Source of the DNA: Clostridiaceae bacterium
GTDB lineage: Bacteria; Bacillota; Clostridia; Oscillospirales; Acutalibacteraceae
DNA: 11,744 nucleotides
Reading direction: 5' to 3'
NCBI GenBank assembly: GCA_904501675.1
Contig: CAJGCL010000060.1
Span: 1-11,744, forward strand
Both the position numbers and the translations under genes were made by a program. This document shows, piece after piece, positions 7,201 through 11,744 of this stretch; the stretch's first letter is position 1, and each line of letters starts with the position of its first letter. The notes under the pieces were generated by a model. It was not told the DNA's origin. It searched no databases and saw only the letters and a list, made by a program, of their open reading frames with translations.

Positions 7201-9025
7201 CATAGAAGTAACAACCTTCGTTCTGACAGGAGAATCTTCTTACACCGTTGTTATCACAGGTTGGCTCCTGAAGAACTACGCCACCATCCATATTGTGACC
7301 TGTTGAAGGAAGAGTTTCTGTATAAGAATCAATACAGCCATCATGCTCACAGGTAAAGGTTACAATACCTGTTTCTGTGCAGGTTGGTTTTTTTGTAACT
7401 ACACCAGCATCGTAGCTATGATCGAGTGGATCTATAAGCTCAGGCGCACCCTGGAGTGTGCCGCAAACTGAACAAGTAGGTGTCTTTTCACCGTGGTTTG
7501 TACAATCAGGCTCCTTAGTAACAGTCCACTCAATATCACCTGTATGAGTAATATCTATATTAATACCGAAAAGCTTTGCATATTCTGCTGCATATGCATT
7601 GCAAAGTGTTTTAATAACAAGAGCATCAGCACAACCATTGAATGCAGTAACATCGATATCAGTTACAGAAGCAGGGATAGTAACAGAAGCAACGTTGGCA
7701 CAACCAAGGAATGCATTTGAACTGATTTTTTGAGTTCCCTCAGAAATTACAACATCACCTGTTTTTCCAGCCGGGCAAACTATAAGCTCACTTAAATCAG
7801 CAGTATAAAGAACGCCATCTTTTGTCTTATATGCTGTGTTGGCTGCTGCAACATTTATTGCAGTAAGTGCTGAACAGTTTGCGAATGCACCTGCACCAAT
7901 TGTTTTTACATTATATGGAACATCTATTGAAGTAATTGAAGATCCGTTAAATGCATTTGCGCCAATATCTGTAAGAGCTGTACTTAACGTAACATCAGCA
8001 AGCGCTGAACAACCTGCAAAAGCAGAATCACCAATTACAGTTACTGTGTTAGGTACAATAATTTCAGTAAGAGCTGAACAGCCTTCAAATGCATGCTCGC
8101 CTATTTTCTCAACGCTTTCAGGAAAATCAACAATTGTTTTAAGAGATGTACAATTATAGAACATCCAATCGCTGATTGTTTCAATATTTGAAGTAAATGT
8201 TACTTCTTCAAGAGATGCACATCTACCGAAAATATATGAACCTATTTCCGCAACGTTATGTCCGATATAAGCTGTTTTTACTCCTGATTCATAGAAAGCA
8301 TAAGCCCCAATTGTTGTTACGCTATCAGAAACAGTAATGTCTGTTACAGCTGAACAACCTTCAAATGCGTGAGCGCCAATTTCCTCGATACTGTCAGGAA
8401 GATTTATTGTTGTAAGTGCAGCACAGTCCTCAAACATACCATAACCGATTTCAGTAACACCATTAGGAACAACAACTGTTTCAAGAGCTGAACAACCTTT
8501 AAAAACATTTGAACCTATTGTATCTAAAGAAGGACTGAGTTTCACATCAACAAGAGCTGAACATCCATAGAAAGCATAGTCGCCCAAGCTCTCAACATTA
8601 TTAGGCAAATCAATACTGGTAATAGCTGTACACTCATTAAATGCATAAGCATCTATGAGGTATAATTTACTAGCTTCCTTTAAATCTACGGTTGTAAGGT
8701 TTTTATAACCATAGAAAGCCTTTTTAGGAATTATTGTTACTGCGCATGGATGAGAATCATCCTTTGCTGTTGCAATAACAGAAGTAATTTGGTCTGCATA
8801 CTTTTCCCATGCAACATAACCTGCATCACCATAAAGTTTAAGCACACCATCATCGTAGAATTCCCACGCTACAATTTTATCATCAGGGTTTTCAGCATTT
8901 GCTGAATCCTGTGTGTAGCCGAAATCTACAATGCTTGCCGCAAATGATACAACTGACAGACAAGACACACTGCTGAGTATCATCATTGCAGCGAGAAGGA
9001 TCGATAAAACTTTTGATCTCTTCAC
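4208..9025 (-). CDS. secreted BspA-type leucine-rich-repeat protein with Cys/His repeats and three Fn3-like domains
   Basis: This is a predicted exported protein of about 1605 residues; its function is not known. Order, numbered from the GTG at 9025: signal peptide 1-30 (KRSK, hydrophobic core, SFAA), LRR array 1 (about 93-490), Cys/His array 1 (495-738), a second preamble (744-807), LRR array 2 (808-1037), Cys/His array 2 (1063-1315), a Gly/Ser/Thr linker (1316-1347), and three Fn3-like domains (1349-1437, 1438-1522, 1523-1605). BspA-type LRRs in other bacteria and protists mediate adhesion or protein binding, so a cell-surface binding role is a reasonable inference. There is no C-terminal sorting signal, SLH domain or membrane anchor. 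I prefer GTG 9025: AAAGGG (9034-9039) lies eight bases before it and the product begins directly with the basic n-region. The GTG at 9034 overlaps that site and would give 1608 residues. The gene has its own promoter and terminator and appears monocistronic. Confidence 0.93.
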   Translation of the reverse strand: MKRSKVLSILLAAMMILSSVSCLSVVSFAASIVDFGYTQDSANAENPDDKIVAWEFYDDGVLKLYGDAGYVAWEKYADQITSVIATAKDDSHPCAVTIIPKKAFYGYKNLTTVDLKEASKLYLIDAYAFNECTAITSIDLPNNVESLGDYAFYGCSALVDVKLSPSLDTIGSNVFKGCSALETVVVPNGVTEIGYGMFEDCAALTTINLPDSIEEIGAHAFEGCSAVTDITVSDSVTTIGAYAFYESGVKTAYIGHNVAEIGSYIFGRCASLEEVTFTSNIETISDWMFYNCTSLKTIVDFPESVEKIGEHAFEGCSALTEIIVPNTVTVIGDSAFAGCSALADVTLSTALTDIGANAFNGSSITSIDVPYNVKTIGAGAFANCSALTAINVAAANTAYKTKDGVLYTADLSELIVCPAGKTGDVVISEGTQKISSNAFLGCANVASVTIPASVTDIDVTAFNGCADALVIKTLCNAYAAEYAKLFGINIDITHTGDIEWTVTKEPDCTNHGEKTPTCSVCGTLQGAPELIDPLDHSYDAGVVTKKPTCTETGIVTFTCEHDGCIDSYTETLPSTGHNMDGGVVLQEPTCDNNGVRRFSCQNEGCYFYEDYPIPATGHSYDDGVVTKEPACEATGKMVYTCTDSACGQSYEKILPATGHKLGEKVIVKAPLCEETGYYEQTCQNGCGYVEKTDIPATQHIYDKGTLTKYPTVHENGEYTYTCQNEWCTEDYPNHFKVHVVTTNAFDGILDTNKDAYADENGIQNLTWFITDANELYVLADNTAEEWGKYRESIVVATIAGDATTVENGSFAKMPNLTEANIFLNLGTIEAYAFQECPRLEKVVTGSIEEIGNFAFNDCIALKYVDIYGGLDNDKVGGNIFDGCRNLETVILGNGCLELGYSMFKDCSALSEIHLPKSITIIGDSAFDGTSLKTIDIPANVEMIKKGAFTNCNSLAAINVDNKNDFYFSVDGVLYDVKLNTLMLCPAGKEGEVTVWNSTTAIADDAFIGCKDVTKVIIPDSVMQIAANAFNNCATDLIIKGNCDSQGILFAKSRGIATEIEHVAGLVWQTKVEPNCLDKGLDELVCSGCGEVEDTKDTDALGHNYNTGVVTTDPTCETDGVMTYSCQRDGCTDSYTKPIPATKHNFDSGKVISAPTCEEKGTMRYACQNAGCLESFDEDIKALGHALDAGTVITPVTCEADGLKIYKCTNTGCLYEEEEVLTKLDHSYVSTEIKKATCLEDGKIQHVCTNCGDSYVETTKGEHVMYSTPVKVNPTCTQAGKEGDMCAVCRQFIGQTTEIPATGHKYENGVCSGCGASDGSQQKPAAPGGTVVTPEGSTGGSTGTGSVAKVPATPKLLLLVNRNEGLVLTWKEVEGAKGYRVYRRAAGDKSWTYLATVEDCTYVDKTATTGEYWRYTVRATNDAGFSGFENGIYIKRVATPHLTSIANVANGVKVTWNAVSNAKSYKIYRRGAGETWKCIATVKGTSYVDTAIKANSGNYYRYTVRAIDGYYSAYETGLVTKYVAAPHLTGIANTSNGVKVNWNAVNGADSYRVYRRAAGQSWVYVTTVTGTSYVDTAATASGYYRYTVRAVDGSFSAYESGLVIKK
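4211..4984 (-). repeat. three tandem fibronectin-III-like domains
   Basis: Three copies of about 85 residues end the protein. Each carries the beta-sandwich pattern LxWxxVxxAxxYxxYRR, then a W and a Y/TYVD strand, then YxRYTVRA. Domains 2 and 3 are the closest pair, sharing SIANVANGVKVTWNAV-like and GTSYVDTA stretches and clearly related DNA, which points to recent duplication. Domain 1 is more diverged (LVLTWKEVEGAKGYRVYRR). Such modules usually act as spacers or as binding domains in extracellular bacterial proteins. Confidence 0.85.
5081..5839 (-). repeat. Cys/His repeat array 2 of the LRR protein
   Basis: About six units of 38-41 residues follow the pattern H, about 12 residues, PTC, nine residues, C, two to four residues, C, then a linker to the next H. 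There are 20 cysteines in all, ending in a short CSGCG unit. Units 4 and 5 have CxxC pairs like classical zinc ribbons, whereas units 1-3 have CxxxxC. Array 1 has the same design. Confidence 0.8.
5849..6604 (-). repeat. BspA-type LRR array 2
   Basis: About nine degenerate units of roughly 23 residues have the form IPxxVxxIxxxAFxxCxxL. They are interrupted before the last two units by a VDGVLYDVKLNTLMLCPAGK-type insert, the family's usual DGVLY...PAGK element. The array matches the tail of array 1 in order and is shorter by about six units. Confidence 0.85.
6812..7543 (-). repeat. Cys/His repeat array 1 of the LRR protein
   Basis: Units repeat with an almost exact 41-residue period. The first cysteine of each falls at 508, 549, 590, 631 and 672 (numbering from GTG 9025), and each unit ends PATGH, PSTGH or similar. 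The pattern is H-x12-C-x9-C-x3/4-C-x12. The last unit has a valine (codon GTA at 6890-6892) where the first cysteine should be, so it is degenerate. There are 17 cysteines in all. Confidence 0.82.
7547..8749 (-). repeat. BspA-type LRR array 1
   Basis: About fifteen units of roughly 23 residues share the consensus LTxIxLPxSVxxIGxxAFxGCSA, the treponemal/BspA type of leucine-rich repeat. A KDGVLY (about 402-407) and CPAGK (417-421) insert sits before the last two units. Many units keep the GCSA turn almost unchanged, so the underlying DNA is also repetitive. Confidence 0.9.
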
Positions 9026-9033
9026 TAAAAACA

Positions 9034-9039
9034 CCCTTT
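9034..9039 (-). promoter_or_regulatory. ribosome binding site that decides the start of the LRR protein
   Basis: On the minus strand AAAGGG is followed by eight bases and GTG (9025-9023), a normal spacing. The upstream GTG at 9034 includes the last G of this site, so it could not be reached by the same Shine-Dalgarno pairing. No other purine-rich site lies at a suitable distance upstream of 9034. Confidence 0.75.
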
Positions 9040-9075
9040 CGAATAAAAGATTGACGAAATAAATTTCACCAGGAC

Positions 9076-9101
9076 AGTATTATAGACATACTTATAATAC
9101 T
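9076..9101. promoter_or_regulatory. dyad in the leader of the LRR protein gene
   Basis: A perfect 9-bp inverted repeat, AGTATTATA (9076-9084) and TATAATACT (9093-9101), is separated by eight bases. It starts three to four bases downstream of the predicted transcription start near 9104. It could be an operator for a dimeric repressor or a 5' mRNA hairpin that stabilises the message. It is very AT-rich, so chance is possible. Confidence 0.45.
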
Positions 9102-9110
9102 ACATAGTCT

Positions 9111-9139
9111 ATTTTAGTATAATTACGCTACTTTGTCAA
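9111..9139 (-). promoter_or_regulatory. sigma-A-type promoter of the LRR protein gene
   Basis: On the minus strand a perfect TTGACA (9134-9139) is followed after exactly 17 bases by TAAAAT (9111-9116), one mismatch from TATAAT. Transcription would start near 9104, giving a leader of about 79 bases before the GTG at 9025. It lies downstream of the iorB terminator, so the LRR gene is an independent unit. The match suggests strong vegetative expression. Confidence 0.85.
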
Positions 9140-9172
9140 CGAAAAAACAACAAAATTATACGAATTAATTAT

Positions 9173-9201
9173 AAAAAAAGCCCAAGCGTTTCCGCTCAGG
9201 C
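9173..9201 (-). terminator. intrinsic terminator of the ior operon
   Basis: On the minus strand GCCTGAGCG and CGCTTGGGC form a nine-pair stem (two G-U pairs) closed by a GAAA tetraloop. It is followed directly by seven Ts (9173-9179). It lies 20 bases after the iorB stop. The wobble pairs become mismatches in the plus-strand transcript, so it works in one direction. Confidence 0.92.
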
Positions 9202-9221
9202 ATTTATATAAAATCTTGTTA

Positions 9222-9794
9222 TTATTTTGATGAATATCCAAACTCAAAAGCCTTGAGGTTAAGCTCAAGAAATTTTGTTGGAACACAGGATTTCACTGCA
9301 TCAAGCCATATTTCTTTGTCGATATCAGTATTTTTAGCCATAGCGCCTATAAGCACCACGTTAACAGCCTTTGCAGAACCTGCCTCGACTGCAAGAGGAA
9401 GAGCATCAAGCTCCTGAACCTGAGCACCTGCAGCTCTTACAGAATCAAGTACTGCATCCGGATATGCCTTATCACCGATAACAACTGACATCGGATCAAT
9501 TTTCTGAGTATTTACGATAACCTTACCATCAGGCTTAAGGCAAGAAAGCCACCTTGCTGCTTCGAGTTGTTCGAAAGCAAGAATAAGGTCTGCCTCACCC
9601 TCCCCTATTACAGGAGAATAAACCTTTTCGCCATATTTAACATAAGTAACTACAGAGCCGCCTCGCTGACTCATTCCGTGCACTTCCGACACCTTTACGT
9701 CGTAGCCCTTTGAAAGAAGAGCACTACCTAAAATTCGGCTGGCAAGAAGTGTTCCCTGACCGCCTACACCAACTATCATTATAGCTTTATTCAT
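9222..9794 (-). CDS. iorB: indolepyruvate:ferredoxin oxidoreductase beta subunit
   Basis: This 190-residue subunit of the 2-oxoacid:ferredoxin oxidoreductase family (pyruvate oxidoreductase gamma-type domain) is normal length for IorB. With IorA it forms the cytoplasmic enzyme that oxidatively decarboxylates aryl pyruvates (indolepyruvate, phenylpyruvate, hydroxyphenylpyruvate) to aryl-acetyl-CoA with reduction of ferredoxin. Visible motifs are GVGGQG (9-14) near the N-terminus followed by TLLASRIL, and EVHGMSQRGGSV (37-48), both typical. The ATG at 9794 follows AAAGGAGAG (9802-9810) by seven bases. The iorA stop is only 17 bases upstream, so the two are co-transcribed and probably translated in step. 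A terminator follows 20 bases after the stop. No broken or missing segment is seen. Confidence 0.95.
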   Translation of the reverse strand: MNKAIMIVGVGGQGTLLASRILGSALLSKGYDVKVSEVHGMSQRGGSVVTYVKYGEKVYSPVIGEGEADLILAFEQLEAARWLSCLKPDGKVIVNTQKIDPMSVVIGDKAYPDAVLDSVRAAGAQVQELDALPLAVEAGSAKAVNVVLIGAMAKNTDIDKEIWLDAVKSCVPTKFLELNLKAFEFGYSSK

Positions 9795-9811
9795 AACTGT
9801 ACTCTCCTTTC

Positions 9812-11545
9812 TTATTCTATAGCTCCGAATTTACAAAGCTGTGAACAAACATTACAACCTAGACACTGTGTAAAATCAATTTCTGCCTTACCATCTTTCA
9901 TACTGATTGCAGGGCAACCAATCTTCATACACATTTTACAGGACTTGCATTTATCCTTATTTACCTTAAGTGGTGGGTTATGCTTAACTGTTTTGAGAAG
10001 AGCGCAAGGTCTTCTTGAAATAACAACTGCAGGAGCATTAAGATTAAGCGCGTTACCTATTGTTTCATAGCACTCATCAAGGTTATATGGGTCAACAACA
10101 AAAACATTGTTGATACCAACTGCAGCACAAAGCTTTTCAAGGCTTACTGCAGCTGCAGGCTCACCCTTGATATTAAAGCCTGTTGTAGGATTCTGCTGAT
10201 GACCTGTCATACCGGTAATACTGTTATCAAGAATTATTGTAACAGAATTGCTATTATTATAAGCAATGTCGATAAGACCTGTTACTCCTGAATGGATAAA
10301 TGTAGAGTCGCCAATAACTGCAACACTCTTTTTAGCATTGTCAGGGTCAGCAAGATTTCTACCATGAAGGCCTGAAACGCTACCGCCCATGCAAAGAACA
10401 GTATCAATCATGCCAAGTGGCTTTGAAGCACCGAGAGTATAACAACCGATATCACCACTTACAGTTACATTAAGCTTCTTAAGGGCATAGAAAAGACCTC
10501 TATGAGGACAACCAGCACAAAGAACAGGTGGTCTTGCCGGAATATCAACATCCGCCTTAAGAGATGTTGCCTCTTCGCCAAGAATAACCTTTTTAATCAT
10601 ACCCTGTGAATATTCACCCTGAAGAGTGAACTTCTCTTTACCGATAACATTTAAGCCGATTTTCTTGCAATGAGTTTCAATATAATCGTCAAGCTCTTCA
10701 AGAACATAAACTGTTTCACACTCTTTGCAGAAATCCTCAACAAGCTTAGTAGGAAGCGGGTAAACACAACCTAATTTAAGATATGATGCTTTGTCGCCAA
10801 GAGCTTCTTTAGCATATTCATAGCAGATACCTGCAGTAATAACGCCAATCTTCTTGTCGTTATACTCTACTGAGTTAAGACCATTTGCAACCGCTTCTGT
10901 TTCGCAATATGCAATCTGATTGAGAATTCTGTCTTCAACGACAACATGTTTTACCTTTGCATTTGCAGGCACCATAACATATTTCTGTGGATTTTTCTCA
11001 TATGGCTTAAGACCAGTATCGTTTCTTTCACCTACATCTGCAAGGCTTCTTGAGTGAGCAACTCTTGTTGTAAGGCGGAGAAGCACAGGTGTATCAAATT
11101 TTTCAGAAAGCTCAAAAGCAAGCTTTGAATATTTAAGACATTCATCTGAATCTGCTGGCTCGAGCATCATAATTTTTGAAGCCTGAGCATAGTGGCGACT
11201 ATCCTGTTCATTCTGAGAAGAATGCATACCCGGGTCATCCGCAACTACAATTACCATACCCGCATTAACACCTGTATAGCTTGATGTAAAAAGTGGGTCT
11301 GCAGCCACATTAAGACCAACATGCTTCATAGCACAGAAAGAACGAGCACCCGCAACTGCTGCACCAAAAGCAACCTCGCAAGCAACCTTTTCATTTGGCG
11401 CCCACTCACTTACAATTTCATCATAAGTTGAAATAAATTCTGTTACCTCTGTACTTGGAGTACCGGGATAGCTTGAAGCAACTCTGCAACCGCCTTCAAA
11501 AAGGCCACGCGCAACCGCTTCATTACCTAATAAAAGTTTTTTCAT
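9812..11545 (-). CDS. iorA: indolepyruvate:ferredoxin oxidoreductase alpha subunit
   Basis: This 577-residue catalytic subunit carries the thiamine diphosphate and iron-sulfur centres. It begins with the family signature LLGNEAVARGLFEGG and SSYPGTPSTE (4-33). CAGCPHRG (343-350) and GDIGCYTLG (364-372) lead into the thiamine diphosphate motif from GDSTF (412-416) to DNS (440-442). The C-terminus carries two 4Fe-4S ferredoxin clusters: C533, C536, C539, C544-P, and C561, C564, C567, C571. The enzyme converts aryl pyruvate, CoA and oxidised ferredoxin to aryl-acetyl-CoA, CO2 and reduced ferredoxin, and is oxygen sensitive. The ATG at 11545 has AGAGG (11555-11559) nine bases upstream; another ATG at 11549 is out of frame. 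It is followed by iorB and preceded after 23 bases by an acyl-CoA synthetase gene, so the three look like one operon. Substrate preference within aryl pyruvates is inferred from family only. Confidence 0.96.
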   Translation of the reverse strand: MKKLLLGNEAVARGLFEGGCRVASSYPGTPSTEVTEFISTYDEIVSEWAPNEKVACEVAFGAAVAGARSFCAMKHVGLNVAADPLFTSSYTGVNAGMVIVVADDPGMHSSQNEQDSRHYAQASKIMMLEPADSDECLKYSKLAFELSEKFDTPVLLRLTTRVAHSRSLADVGERNDTGLKPYEKNPQKYVMVPANAKVKHVVVEDRILNQIAYCETEAVANGLNSVEYNDKKIGVITAGICYEYAKEALGDKASYLKLGCVYPLPTKLVEDFCKECETVYVLEELDDYIETHCKKIGLNVIGKEKFTLQGEYSQGMIKKVILGEEATSLKADVDIPARPPVLCAGCPHRGLFYALKKLNVTVSGDIGCYTLGASKPLGMIDTVLCMGGSVSGLHGRNLADPDNAKKSVAVIGDSTFIHSGVTGLIDIAYNNSNSVTIILDNSITGMTGHQQNPTTGFNIKGEPAAAVSLEKLCAAVGINNVFVVDPYNLDECYETIGNALNLNAPAVVISRRPCALLKTVKHNPPLKVNKDKCKSCKMCMKIGCPAISMKDGKAEIDFTQCLGCNVCSQLCKFGAIE

Positions 11546-11568
11546 ACATTTTAACCTCTAAATCACAC

Positions 11569-11744
11569 TTATTTTTTTATTTCATTCTGCTTTGCAACAA
11601 CGCTTTCGCCACAATACATTGCTCTAAGCTTTGGTTTTTCTATTTTACCTGTTGGATTACGTGGAACATCTGCAAGAATAATCTTACGAGGTCTCTTGTA
11701 TCTTGGTAGATCATAACAGAAGTCATTAACATCGTCTTCTGTAA
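11569..11744 (-). CDS. adenylate-forming acyl-CoA synthetase, C-terminal end (partial)
   Basis: The last 57 residues of a gene entering from the right edge are visible. They read YDLPRYKRPRKIILADV, then PRNPTGKIEKPKLR, and end QNEIKK before TAA (11569-11571). This is the C-terminal lid domain of the ANL superfamily (AMP-forming acyl- or aryl-CoA ligases, FadD/MenE/CaiC type). The lysine in PTGKI is the conserved catalytic A10 lysine needed for adenylate formation. It does not resemble the C-terminus of PaaK-type phenylacetate-CoA ligases as I remember it. It lies 23 bases before iorA on the same strand, so it probably makes or uses an acyl-CoA that IorAB handles, most simply an arylacetyl-CoA. 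The true substrate cannot be judged from this fragment. Confidence 0.88.
   Translation of the reverse strand, partial: TEDDVNDFCYDLPRYKRPRKIILADVPRNPTGKIEKPKLRAMYCGESVVAKQNEIKK

Noticed and set aside
7052..7312. LPSTG (7298-7312, minus) and LPATG (7052-7066, minus) inside the LRR protein look like sortase LPXTG sorting signals.
   Set aside because: They are internal, part of the repeat ending PATGH, and are not followed by a hydrophobic segment and basic tail. The protein ends in an Fn3-like domain, so these are not anchors.
4448..8159. Many plus-strand open frames of 60-107 codons opposite the LRR protein gene.
   Set aside because: They arise because the repetitive coding strand rarely produces stops in its complement. 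Their products are low-complexity Cys/Ile-rich strings with no recognisable domain.
4211..8749. Repetitive DNA over 4.5 kb as a CRISPR array or tandem DNA repeat.
   Set aside because: The periodicity follows codons of LRR, Cys/His and Fn3 units with varied synonymous positions. There are no identical direct repeats with unique spacers.
8953..9025. Cysteine near residue 22 of the LRR protein's signal peptide as a lipoprotein attachment site.
   Set aside because: The local sequence SSVSC lacks the Leu at position -3 expected of a lipobox, and a normal signal peptidase I site (SFAA) follows a few residues later.
9035..9172. The leader and intergenic stretch before the LRR gene as a possible riboswitch.
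   Set aside because: The leader of about 79 bases contains only a simple AT-rich dyad, and no conserved riboswitch core or anti-terminator pair could be recognised.
11455..11709. 84-codon open frame on the plus strand across the iorA start and the ligase end.
   Set aside because: It is antisense to two conserved genes and their intergenic region and resembles nothing known.

Overview
The window looks like a piece of chromosome from a low-GC, anaerobic, spore-forming Firmicute of the class Clostridia, probably a gut-type relative of Ruminococcaceae/Oscillospiraceae. Three things point there: an endospore-former gene of the YunB family, an oxygen-sensitive ferredoxin-dependent indolepyruvate oxidoreductase, and a very large secreted BspA-type leucine-rich-repeat protein with Cys-rich repeats of a kind common in gut Firmicutes. 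I see no rRNA, tRNA, CRISPR array, insertion sequence or phage gene.

Layout. Left part: rlmH (24-503, +) is followed at once by a 57-residue four-cysteine protein (513-686, +). They end at a perfect 16-bp hairpin (703-738) that also closes the opposing MATE-family transporter gene (714-2054, -); the last codons of the transporter lie inside the stem. A 79-bp divergent promoter region separates the transporter from an AGCS-family sodium:amino-acid symporter (2134-3423, +, TTG start). That gene runs head-on into yunB (3426-4115, -) with only two bases between the stop codons.

Middle: 4208-9025 (-) encodes a secreted protein of about 1605 residues. Its order is signal peptide, LRR array, Cys/His array, second LRR array, second Cys/His array, Gly/Ser/Thr linker, three fibronectin-III-like domains. 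The LRR-plus-Cys half is a degenerate internal duplication. The gene has its own strong sigma-A-type promoter (TTGACA, 17 bp, TAAAAT), a dyad in the leader, and its own terminator, so it is probably monocistronic. The best start is the GTG at 9025, not the GTG nine bases upstream.

Right part: a leftward operon enters from beyond the window. It holds the C-terminal 57 residues of an adenylate-forming acyl-CoA synthetase (11569 to the edge), iorA (9812-11545) and iorB (9222-9794), and ends at a GAAA-tetraloop terminator (9180-9201). The ligase and IorAB could interconvert aryl acids, aryl-CoA and aryl-pyruvates, either degrading aromatic amino acids with ATP gain or making them by reductive carboxylation. 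The direction cannot be told from sequence.

Nothing here is a clearly new system. The least explained items are the duplicated LRR/Cys-His secreted protein, with its regular 41-residue H-C-C-C repeat, and the small Cys protein tied to rlmH.
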